The notes under the pieces were generated by a model. It was not told where the DNA came from and searched no databases. It was given only the letters and a program-made list of their open reading frames with translations. Source: an uncultured Oscillospiraceae bacterium (GTDB taxonomy: Bacteria > Bacillota > Clostridia > Oscillospirales > Oscillospiraceae). Taken from it: a DNA stretch of 5,987 nt. The position numbers and the translations under genes are program-made. This document shows positions 1 through 5,104 of the stretch, one piece after another. How positions within the stretch are numbered: the first letter of the stretch is position 1; each line of letters begins with the position of its first letter. The DNA lies in contig CAKTPR010000112.1 in the NCBI GenBank assembly GCA_934591725.1, forward strand, positions 1-5,987, given 5' to 3'.

Positions 1-171
1 GACGACAGGAAGGACGGCGGCGCGTATCTCACATGGCGCGGCAGTCTGAAAAAGATGGATATGTATGAGCGGAAGCTCGTCTTCACCGATGGGCGGAGCA
101 TACCGATAGACAGTATACGCAGCGTTGAGTGCGGGCTGGATGAAAAAACATCCCCGGCGACGGCTGAATAA
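1..171 (+). CDS. C-terminal fragment of a probable YolD-like protein
   Basis: An open frame enters from the left edge and ends at TAA (169-171), leaving 56 residues. No start is visible, so the gene is cut by the window. The fragment has a run of alternating hydrophobic and polar residues, YLTWRGSLKKMDMYERKLVF, followed by TDGRSIPIDSIRSVE. This pattern of a glycine/lysine turn, then 'K-x-D...L-x-F-x-D-G-x-x-I-x-x-x-x-I' is what I know from the end of YolD-like proteins, small beta-rich proteins often encoded beside Y-family DNA polymerases in Firmicutes. The match rests on a short tail only. A different small beta-barrel protein is possible. The last nine or so codons overlap the left arm of the hairpin at 146-191, so the coding sequence doubles as part of a terminator. 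Confidence 0.5.
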   Translation, partial: DDRKDGGAYLTWRGSLKKMDMYERKLVFTDGRSIPIDSIRSVECGLDEKTSPATAE

Positions 172-191
172 GGCCGATGCCGGGGATGTTT
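146..191 (-). terminator. Rho-independent terminator for the minus-strand unit, overlapping the end of the plus-strand gene
   Basis: AAACATCCCCGGC (146-158) pairs perfectly with GCCGGGGATGTTT (179-191). Inside it, CGGC (161-164) pairs with GCCG (173-176) after a 2x2 internal loop, leaving an 8-base loop. On the minus strand the stem runs into six T residues (complement of A143-148), the typical intrinsic terminator form, just beyond the stop of the 72-residue gene at 204. On the plus strand the tail is only TTTATAT, so it may work more weakly for the gene ending at 171. Confidence 0.85.
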
Positions 192-203
192 ATATGCGAT
201 GTA

Positions 204-422
204 TCAGCTTGTGAGGATCTTGTTGATGCGCGCTTCCGCTTCCTTGGCTATTGCTTCGGGAACGATGCCGGTGGCGACGACCTTGTCAAAGATCTCGCCG
301 CACTTTTTCTTGCCGAGCAGTTTTATGGGGTACTTGAGCAGCTGGGGCGCAAGCTCCTTGATAACGGCGGCGGTATCGGGATTGTCGAACAGCTCCTTGA
401 CGGTAAGATTCCTGAAATCCAT
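204..422 (-). CDS. 72-residue protein of unknown function
   Basis: The protein has 72 residues, starts at ATG (420-422) with an AAAAGGAG ribosome site at 430-437 (7-base spacing), and ends at TGA (204-206). It is predicted to be soluble and mostly helical, with no membrane segment, signal peptide or cysteine cluster (a single Cys, residue 41). Its first part, LTVKELFDNPDTAAVIKELAP, resembles a short helical module ('T-v-x-E-L-x-x-N-P-x-x-x-A-V-I/L') that I have seen at the ends of larger clostridial enzymes, but I cannot name a family with confidence. The strong ribosome site and a near-consensus promoter at 473-501 argue that it is a real gene. It lies 98 bases downstream of the ferredoxin reductase on the same strand with no clear terminator between, so it may also be read from the redox operon. 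It might be an accessory protein of that operon, but this is inference only. Confidence 0.75.
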   Translation of the reverse strand: MDFRNLTVKELFDNPDTAAVIKELAPQLLKYPIKLLGKKKCGEIFDKVVATGIVPEAIAKEAEARINKILTS

Positions 423-443
423 GGCAATACTCCTTTTCGTTAT

Positions 444-463
444 TGCGGGGGCGTCACCCCGCA
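444..463 (-). other. Hairpin in the 5' leader of the 72-residue gene
   Basis: TGCGGGG (444-450) pairs perfectly with CCCCGCA (457-463) around a 6-base loop. Given the promoter at 473-501, transcription should start near 466, so the hairpin would sit at the very 5' end of a short leader (about 44 bases), about 7 bases ahead of the ribosome site. It has no T-run after it, so it is not a terminator. It may stabilise the mRNA; this role is inferred. Confidence 0.45.
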
Positions 464-472
464 GGAACTTAC

Positions 473-501
473 ATTATACCGTTTATCCCGCAAAATGGCA
501 A
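473..501 (-). promoter_or_regulatory. Sigma-70/sigma-A promoter of the 72-residue gene
   Basis: On the minus strand, TTGCCA (496-501) and a perfect TATAAT (473-478) are separated by 17 bases. The predicted start of transcription is near 466. The promoter lies in the gap after the reductase stop codon (521) and gives the 72-residue gene expression independent of the divergent operon promoter. Confidence 0.8.
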
Positions 502-520
502 GAGTTTAACAGACGCGCTT

Positions 521-1732
521 TTATTTAAGCGTGCTGTTGGGCACGTCGAGCACGATGTCTGACATCGGGAAGGACGCGCAGGGATGGATGTAGCCGAACT
601 CGATGTCGGCTCTGCGGCGGCCGTCGGTCTTTTCCGGGACGAACACTTTGCCCGAAACGAGCTTTGAGCGGCACCATGAGCACTCGCCGCTGCGGCAGCG
701 GGACGGCGCGGTGATGCCCGCGCGCTCGATGGAGGTCAGCAGCGGCTCATCGGCGGAAGCGTTGATGTCGTATTCCTTGCCGCACTGAATGACCTTGAGA
801 TTGAAGGTCTTGCCGCGGATATCCTCAGGGTAGCCAGGCTGGTTCCAAGGATCCTTTATCATGCCGAACAGCTCGCGGCGCACGAACTTGCGGCGCAGGC
901 CGAGCTTCGCTATCTCGCCGTCGAGGAAGTTGTACATTGCCTGCGGGCCGCACATGAAGATGCTGTACTCCTCGCCGCCGTACTTTTTGATAAGCTCGGC
1001 GGTGATGAAGCCGTGCTCAAAGCCGGGCTTCTCCTCATCGGACAGAACGTGCACGACGTGCACCTTGTCGCAGGCGGCGCAGACCTCGTCGAGCTCTTTC
1101 TTGTAGACTATGCCGTCCTCCGTGCGCGAGCCGAAGAGGATAGTTAAATCGAAGTCCTCAAAGCCGTCGCGGATGGCGTAGGCCATGCCCATGAACGGAG
1201 TGATGCCGGAGCCGCCCGCGAGGGCGATGACCTTTTTCGCGTCGCGCAGGCGCTCATAGTAGAGGTGTCCCTGCGGGCCGGAGATCGTGACATGCTGCCC
1301 GACGACCCAGTGATCCTGAATGTACGGGCTGACAAAGCCCGCGTCGTCGCGCTTGACGGTGATGTTGTATTCGCCGCGCTTTGCCCACGCCGGGGACGAG
1401 CAGAGCGAGTAGGAGCGCGTGGTCACAGTTCCGCCGATGGGGACGCATACGCTGATGTACTGCCCGGCTCTGAACGGCGCGAGAGCTGAGCCGTCCTCGG
1501 TCTTGAGGACGATCGTCTTCGCGTCGGCGCCGTTCTGGCGTATCTCTGCCACGACGACCTCCTGCTTCTCCGGATGGCGCTGCTTTGCCTTTTCATTGGT
1601 GGTGAGCGTTTTCGGCAGCGGCGCGGAGGAGGCCGCCTGTATCGCCTTTTCACGCACCTTGGGCATATTCTTGAACCTGAGCATATCAAGCGCGCCGATC
1701 ATGCCTACCTTGTAATTGAGCTTATCTGCCAT
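521..1732 (-). CDS. Ferredoxin-NAD(P)H reductase with C-terminal [2Fe-2S] domain
   Basis: A 403-residue soluble electron-transfer protein of the phthalate dioxygenase reductase / KshB-like type. In order: a basic N-terminal stretch (1-57) with no recognised domain; an FAD-binding barrel (about 58-160) with the RxYS motif R106-SYS109; an NAD(P)-binding domain (about 165-290) with GGSGITPF (173-180) and CGPQAMY (261-267); and a plant-type ferredoxin domain (about 308-403) with cluster ligands C346, C351, C354 and C385 (Cx4Cx2C...C). All expected motifs are present, so it should be active. It would take electrons from NAD(P)H to FAD and then to the iron-sulfur cluster for a partner enzyme. The likely partner is the FAD oxidoreductase directly upstream: only 4 bases separate its stop from this ATG, and this gene's AGGAGG site (1742-1747) lies inside the upstream gene's last codons, implying translational coupling. 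NADH versus NADPH preference cannot be told. Confidence 0.92.
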   Translation of the reverse strand: MADKLNYKVGMIGALDMLRFKNMPKVREKAIQAASSAPLPKTLTTNEKAKQRHPEKQEVVVAEIRQNGADAKTIVLKTEDGSALAPFRAGQYISVCVPIGGTVTTRSYSLCSSPAWAKRGEYNITVKRDDAGFVSPYIQDHWVVGQHVTISGPQGHLYYERLRDAKKVIALAGGSGITPFMGMAYAIRDGFEDFDLTILFGSRTEDGIVYKKELDEVCAACDKVHVVHVLSDEEKPGFEHGFITAELIKKYGGEEYSIFMCGPQAMYNFLDGEIAKLGLRRKFVRRELFGMIKDPWNQPGYPEDIRGKTFNLKVIQCGKEYDINASADEPLLTSIERAGITAPSRCRSGECSWCRSKLVSGKVFVPEKTDGRRRADIEFGYIHPCASFPMSDIVLDVPNSTLK

Positions 1733-1736
1733 CTTG

Positions 1737-3272
1737 TCAAGCCTCCTCTGCTTTCATTTCCGCGAGAGTCTTTTTGGCGAGCGTGTCTCCGCTGAATATC
1801 GCGGAGTTATAGCCGTCGCCGCGGATGCTTGCCGCGCCGACGAACTTCAGTCCCTTTACCGGGAACTCCGTGCCCATCATCATCATTCGCGGCATCATGT
1901 TGTCCCAGTCCTTCAGCTCGAAGCCGTAAGCCGCGCCCTGCGGAACGTTGACATAGTTGCACATCGTCCACGGCGTCGCGATCTCAAGCTCCTCAATGTA
2001 CGGGGTGACAGTGACGCCGTAGCGCTCCTCGAAGAGCTTTATCAGCTTTTCGGCAAAGGCGGTCTTGGTCTCCACGTAATCGTCGGGGTCGACGTTTGCC
2101 CAGTCGTCATCCATGAAGGTGCTGGTGAGGGAGACAACGCAGGTGCCCTCCGGTGAGAAGCTGGGGTTCACGACGTTGTAGCACACCATGACCTGATTGC
2201 AGTTTGTCGCAATGGTTTTGCCGGATTCATATTCCTTGGCGGTGTTTGCGGAGGTCGGGAGGAAGACCGTGTAATCGCGTATGCCGAGCTCCTCGGCGCT
2301 CCTGTCGAGTCCCATGTACACGACGAACATTCTTGCCGAATATGTACGGGCGTTGCCGAGCTTTACCATGCGCTCAGGCACGACCTCCGGCGGGCACATC
2401 GTGGCGTACACCATGTTCTGGTTCATGTTGCAGAGAATGTGCTTTGTCTCGACCTCGCCGCAGGTGGTCTTCACGCCGCGGACGGCCTTGTCCTCATCGA
2501 AGAGTATCTCGGTCGCGGTGCAGTTCATCCACACCTCGCCGCCCATGCTGCGGAAGCATTCGAGCAGCCCTGTGGTCAGCTCGTTGCTGGTCTTGTCGGG
2601 TATCCATGCGCCGTGGTTGACGTACAGCCAGAGCATGTTGACGTACTGGAGAAAGGACAGATGGTCGGCGTCGACGCCGAGGTAGCCCCAGTAGGTGTTC
2701 ATTATGTCCTGCGCAAGCTTCGGCATCTTCATCGCCCTGAACACACGGTTGACCGTGTAGCTGCCCAGACGCAGGAAGTTGGGGAAATGCTCCTGCATAT
2801 ACTTCGGGTCGGTCTTACCGGCGACGCTCAGAGAGTAATCACCGGCAGCGTGAAACTCCGTGCCGAGGTCGAACAGATCCTGTATCGATCTGCGGCAGCC
2901 GGGAACAAGGCGTTCCATCTCGTCGACAAACTCCTTGACCGTGCAGGGGAGCGTTGCATCGATATGCGTCTTGCCGTCGGAGGCGGTGGTGATAACGCGG
3001 AAGTTATCCGGAACCATGTGCCATGGAATGTCAAGGCCGAATTCCTCGCAGGTCTTGCGGCAGCCGCCGGGGTTCTCCTTCGTGCCCCATTCGCAGATCT
3101 CGTGCAGAGCCGTTTCAAATTCAAAGCGGCCCCTGCGGAAGCTTGAGGCGCAGCCGCCGGGCATGTTGTGGCGCTCGATGAGCAGCGTCTTTTTCCCGCC
3201 CTTTGCCATACGGCAGGCAGCGGCAAGACCGCCGTTTCCCGCGCCGATCACAACGGCGTCAAATTTTGGCAT
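1737..3272 (-). CDS. FAD-dependent oxidoreductase, CrtI / phytoene desaturase-like superfamily
   Basis: A 511-residue flavoprotein. The N-terminus is a Rossmann fold with the dinucleotide motif VVIGAGNGGLAAA (7-19) and the ribose-binding acidic residue E33 at the end of the second strand, followed by MPGGCASSFRRGRFEFE (37-53), the glycine-rich second FAD segment typical of phytoene desaturases, carotenoid isomerases and retinol saturases. The C-terminal FAD motif is GAASIRGDGYNSAIFSGD (479-496). Length fits the family. It is cysteine-rich (16 Cys) and has a Met run (463-466). No membrane segment or signal peptide is evident. Family members reduce, desaturate or isomerise hydrophobic polyenes and related lipids; the substrate here is unknown and no carotenoid genes are nearby. 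The adjacent reductase suggests it is driven by NAD(P)H electrons, so reduction seems likelier than desaturation (inference). I chose ATG 3270-3272 because of the AAGGAGG site 8 bases upstream; an in-frame GTG 11 codons earlier lies in the operator. Confidence 0.88.
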   Translation of the reverse strand: MPKFDAVVIGAGNGGLAAACRMAKGGKKTLLIERHNMPGGCASSFRRGRFEFETALHEICEWGTKENPGGCRKTCEEFGLDIPWHMVPDNFRVITTASDGKTHIDATLPCTVKEFVDEMERLVPGCRRSIQDLFDLGTEFHAAGDYSLSVAGKTDPKYMQEHFPNFLRLGSYTVNRVFRAMKMPKLAQDIMNTYWGYLGVDADHLSFLQYVNMLWLYVNHGAWIPDKTSNELTTGLLECFRSMGGEVWMNCTATEILFDEDKAVRGVKTTCGEVETKHILCNMNQNMVYATMCPPEVVPERMVKLGNARTYSARMFVVYMGLDRSAEELGIRDYTVFLPTSANTAKEYESGKTIATNCNQVMVCYNVVNPSFSPEGTCVVSLTSTFMDDDWANVDPDDYVETKTAFAEKLIKLFEERYGVTVTPYIEELEIATPWTMCNYVNVPQGAAYGFELKDWDNMMPRMMMMGTEFPVKGLKFVGAASIRGDGYNSAIFSGDTLAKKTLAEMKAEEA

Positions 3273-3280
3273 CAATATCT

Positions 3281-3287
3281 CCTCCTT
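3281..3287 (-). promoter_or_regulatory. Ribosome binding site deciding the oxidoreductase start
   Basis: AAGGAGG on the minus strand, 8 bases before the ATG at 3270-3272. It lies downstream of the in-frame GTG at 3303-3305, which itself falls in the operator palindrome and has no ribosome site, so translation should begin at 3272. Confidence 0.88.
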
Positions 3288-3292
3288 GATTT

Positions 3293-3305
3293 GTGGTAAT
3301 ACCAC
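3293..3305. promoter_or_regulatory. Operator-like palindrome upstream of the redox operon
   Basis: GTGGTAATACCAC is a perfect 13-base palindrome centred on A3299. Its TGGT-N3-ACCA core matches the form of operators recorded for FadR/FCD-group GntR regulators (FadR, LldR, GlcC types). It lies just downstream of the predicted start of the minus-strand promoter (about +11 to +23) and next to the ribosome site, a position suited to repression. The obvious candidate binder is the GntR protein encoded divergently at 3473. Confidence 0.78.
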
Positions 3306-3322
3306 GCGTTTACAGTGTGTAT

Positions 3323-3350
3323 TTTATAACAATTACCGGCAAAGGGTCAA
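3323..3350 (-). promoter_or_regulatory. Promoter of the redox operon
   Basis: On the minus strand, TTGACC (3345-3350) is followed after 16 bases by TATAAA (3323-3328). Predicted transcription start is near 3316, giving a leader of about 44 bases that contains the palindrome at 3293-3305 and the ribosome site. Confidence 0.75.
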
Positions 3351-3390
3351 TACCGCCGACGTATTTTCAGCGTAGTGGTCAGCTTTGCGC

Positions 3391-3419
3391 TTGACTTTTA
3401 AGCATCTTGCAGGTAAAAT
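3391..3419 (+). promoter_or_regulatory. Promoter of the GntR regulator
   Basis: TTGACT (3391-3396) and TAAAAT (3414-3419) are separated by 17 bases. Predicted transcription start is near 3426. This excludes the in-frame TTG at 3407, which lies between the two promoter boxes, and supports the ATG at 3473. Confidence 0.78.
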
Positions 3420-3434
3420 CCGAGATGTGGCATT

Positions 3435-3445
3435 TGGAATTACCA
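3435..3445. promoter_or_regulatory. Second operator-like site, in the regulator's leader
   Basis: TGGAATTACCA has the same TGG-N5-CCA frame and length as the core at 3294-3304 (TGGTAATACCA), with 9 of 11 bases identical, though its inner bases are less symmetric. It lies about +10 to +20 from the predicted regulator transcription start, mirroring the other operator. It is probably an autoregulation site. Confidence 0.55.
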
Positions 3446-3462
3446 CAGACATTCGATGCTTT

Positions 3463-3467
3463 GGAGG
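3463..3467 (+). promoter_or_regulatory. Ribosome binding site deciding the regulator start
   Basis: GGAGG, 5 bases before ATG 3473-3475. It fixes the start of the GntR protein so that the winged-helix domain begins about 10 residues in, as is usual for the family. Confidence 0.8.
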
Positions 3468-3472
3468 CGGCT

Positions 3473-4177
3473 ATGGGCTTTAATAAAATAGTGGCAGTGT
3501 CCATGACTGATCTGTTCGTGCAGCAGATCGAAAATATGATACTCTCTGGGGAGCTGGCTATCGGCGAGCAGCTGCCGCCGGCGCGGGAGCTGTCGGTGAA
3601 AATGGGTGTCAGCAGGACGGTCATCTCCGCGGGGCTTGTGGAGCTTGAGAAGCTCGGCTTTGTCGAGATACGCACGCGGCAGGGCGTGTTCGTCTGCGAT
3701 TACCGGCGCAAGGGGAGCCTTGAAACGCTTATCGCCATCATGCGCTATAACGGCGGCGCGATGAGGAAGAACGAGGTAAAGTCCCTGCTCGAAACGCGCG
3801 ACGCGATGGAGTGCCTGTGCCTGCGTCTTGTGTGCGAGAAGAACGACGTAGCCGAGCTTGAACGGCTCAGCCCGATCCTTGACAGCATTCATGACGCACG
3901 CAACGCCGATGAGGCCGCGGAGAGGGTCTTCAGCTTCCACCACGAGCTTGCGATAATGTCGGGCAATGTGCTGCTGCCGCTGCTGTACTATTCCTTCAAA
4001 CCGCAGGGGGAATACCTCTGGTCGCTCTACTGCAAGCGCAGCGGCGTGAAGAAGCTGTATGAAATAAAGCTCGCGCTCTTCTCGGCGCTTATGAATAAGG
4101 ATCTTGATTCGGCGATAGAGCAGACGCACCGGATCATGGACGTTGCGAAAAACGACCTCGGCTTCTACGGGGCATGA
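3473..4177 (+). CDS. GntR-family transcriptional regulator, FCD (FadR-like) group
   Basis: A 234-residue cytoplasmic DNA-binding protein. The N-terminal winged helix (about 8-77) carries the GntR signature: ILSGELAIGEQLPPARELS (23-41) then MGVSRTVISAGLVELEKLGFVEIRTRQG (44-71). The C-terminal all-helical region (about 95-232) fits an FCD ligand-binding domain, seen in ETRDAME (107-113), FHHELAIMSGN (155-165) and a final helix ending AIEQTH (214-219). FCD regulators usually form dimers and respond to carboxylates or acyl-CoA. By eye, two of the usual four metal-ligand positions look replaced: the Asp three residues before the FH motif by V152, and the His before the 'AL' turn by K199; H156 and H219 remain. 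The ligand may therefore not be held through a metal. It is transcribed divergently from the redox operon, with operator-like palindromes at both promoters, so it most likely represses the operon and itself. No downstream partner: a terminator follows 5 bases after the stop. Confidence 0.9.
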   Translation: MGFNKIVAVSMTDLFVQQIENMILSGELAIGEQLPPARELSVKMGVSRTVISAGLVELEKLGFVEIRTRQGVFVCDYRRKGSLETLIAIMRYNGGAMRKNEVKSLLETRDAMECLCLRLVCEKNDVAELERLSPILDSIHDARNADEAAERVFSFHHELAIMSGNVLLPLLYYSFKPQGEYLWSLYCKRSGVKKLYEIKLALFSALMNKDLDSAIEQTHRIMDVAKNDLGFYGA

Positions 4178-4182
4178 CAGCA

Positions 4183-4225
4183 GGAAAAGCGCGCTGGGTT
4201 CAAAGCACCCATACGCGCTTTTTCC
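4183..4225. terminator. Bidirectional intrinsic terminator between convergent genes
   Basis: GGAAAAGCGCG (4183-4193) pairs with CGCGCTTTTTCC (4214-4225, with one extra T), and inside it TGGGT (4195-4199) pairs with ACCCA (4207-4211) around a 7-base loop. The A-run and T-run flanking the GC stem give a U-tract on both strands. It sits between the stop of the GntR gene (4177) and the stop of the deacetylase gene (4231) and should end both transcripts. Confidence 0.88.
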
Positions 4226-4230
4226 TTGCC

Positions 4231-4998
4231 CTATTTCCCGCATTGGCGGCCGGTGTTGTCTATGTAGTATTCACCGCTCAGCAGTATTTTAGATATCGGG
4301 ACGATAGTATAGCCGTCGGCAAGCAGGGATTCTATTATGCCGGGGAGCGCTTCGGGCGTGTTCTCCGCGGCGTTATGGAAAAGGATGATGCTGCCGGGCT
4401 GAACCTTCGAGAGCACGCGCTTTTGTATCTCGGCGGCGGAAATGCCCTTCCAGTCGAGGCTGTCGACGTCCCACTGTATCGCCGTCATGCCCATGCTGTT
4501 CACGGCGTTTATCACATGGTCGTCATATTCTCCGTAGGGGCAGCGGAAGAGCGTGGGCGTGACGCCGGTCAGCTCGGCGATCTTCTCGTTGCAGGCGGTT
4601 ATGTCGGCAATGATGTCGCTGTGGCTCAGCTGCGAGAAGTGCGAGTGCGTCGAGGAATGGTTCATTATCTCGTTGCCGTTTTCGGAGAGCGCGCGGACGG
4701 ATTCCGGGTATTTATCCACCCAGTCGCCGACGACAAAGAAGGTCGTGTTTATATCGTATTTGTTGAGAATATCTATGAGCGTCTGCGTGTCCTCGTTGCC
4801 CCACGCAGCGTCAAAGGACATGGCGACGACCTTGTCGTCACGCTGCACGCAGTAAACCGGAAGCTGCCGGTTCGAGGCCGAGACACCGACGATCGCCGGG
4901 CTGTTCACCGTCCAGAATATGAGCACGACTATCAGCAGCGTACCCAAGGCGGACAGCACGCGCCTGTACCTGTGGAAAACACTTTTTTGCTCCGTCAC
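4231..4998 (-). CDS. pdaB: PdaB-like sporulation polysaccharide deacetylase
   Basis: A 255-residue membrane-anchored protein with a NodB-type deacetylase domain. Residues 1-13 are basic, 14-31 form one hydrophobic segment that probably anchors it with the enzyme outside, and the NodB domain spans about 55-240. Motifs: SFDAAWGNEDT (61-71) in place of the usual TFDDG, HSSTH (114-118, metal-binding H114 and H118), RCPYG (152-156), DVDSLDW (177-183) and LFHN (206-209, catalytic H208). The FDAAW form, IQWDVDSLDWKG and GSIILFHN are hallmarks I know from the PdaB (YbaN) sporulation family, which acts on spore cell-wall polymers. The second Asp of motif 1, normally a metal ligand, is Ala (A64), so activity or metal use may differ from classical members. 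It starts at GTG (4996-4998) with AAAAGGAG 10 bases upstream. It appears monocistronic, with terminators on both sides; no clear promoter was found in the 50 bases upstream. Confidence 0.88.
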   Translation of the reverse strand: MTEQKSVFHRYRRVLSALGTLLIVVLIFWTVNSPAIVGVSASNRQLPVYCVQRDDKVVAMSFDAAWGNEDTQTLIDILNKYDINTTFFVVGDWVDKYPESVRALSENGNEIMNHSSTHSHFSQLSHSDIIADITACNEKIAELTGVTPTLFRCPYGEYDDHVINAVNSMGMTAIQWDVDSLDWKGISAAEIQKRVLSKVQPGSIILFHNAAENTPEALPGIIESLLADGYTIVPISKILLSGEYYIDNTGRQCGK

Positions 4999-5008
4999 TT
5001 TTCATCAC

Positions 5009-5015
5009 TCCTTTT
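5009..5015 (-). promoter_or_regulatory. Ribosome binding site of the deacetylase, with two possible starts
   Basis: AAAGGAG on the minus strand. It stands 10 bases before the in-frame GTG (4996-4998) but only 3 bases before an out-of-frame ATG (5003-5005). The GTG is the only in-frame start found nearby, and its spacing is long but acceptable. Confidence 0.65.
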
Positions 5016-5050
5016 GGTACATCCTATGACGAGCCTGAGTGAAATATTAA

Positions 5051-5098
5051 AGCGGCGTTACGATCATGGAACGATCGTAACGCCGCTATTAGTTTTTT
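5051..5098. terminator. Strong hairpin terminator after the TtcA-like gene
   Basis: AGCGGCGTTACGATC (5051-5065) pairs perfectly over 15 bp with GATCGTAACGCCGCT (5073-5087) around a 7-base loop. On the minus strand it follows the stop of the TtcA-like gene (5105), with only a broken T-run (TTTAATATTT) after the stem. On the plus strand it is followed by ATTAG and six T residues (5093-5098), the better U-tract. It probably insulates ttcA from the deacetylase gene and can also stop plus-strand antisense transcripts. Confidence 0.8.
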
Positions 5099-5104
5099 GT
5101 TATA

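Noticed and set aside
514..532. Possible terminator after the ferredoxin reductase
   Set aside because: Only a 5-bp stem (CGCTT/AAGCG) can be drawn, most of it inside the last codons, with no T-run on the minus strand.
2439..3146. A 235-codon plus-strand open frame opposite the FAD oxidoreductase
   Set aside because: It is antisense to a gene with clear FAD motifs and is rich in Ala, Val, His and Arg without domain signal, as expected for a shadow frame.
3273..3305. Upstream GTG start extending the FAD oxidoreductase by 11 residues
   Set aside because: The extension would be encoded by the operator palindrome and ribosome site, while ATG 3272 has an ideal AAGGAGG.
3407..3472. Upstream TTG start extending the GntR protein by 22 residues
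   Set aside because: The TTG lies between the -35 and -10 boxes of the regulator's promoter and has no ribosome site. ATG 3473 has GGAGG 5 bases upstream.
3440..4243. A 267-codon minus-strand open frame opposite the GntR gene
   Set aside because: It overlaps the regulator, its promoter leader and the bidirectional terminator, and its translation has no recognised fold.
5016..5060. A sporulation sigma-factor promoter upstream of pdaB
   Set aside because: TTAATA, 16 bases, then CATAGGA loosely recalls a sigma-G form, but the match is too poor and overlaps the hairpin arm. No clear sigma-A promoter was seen either.
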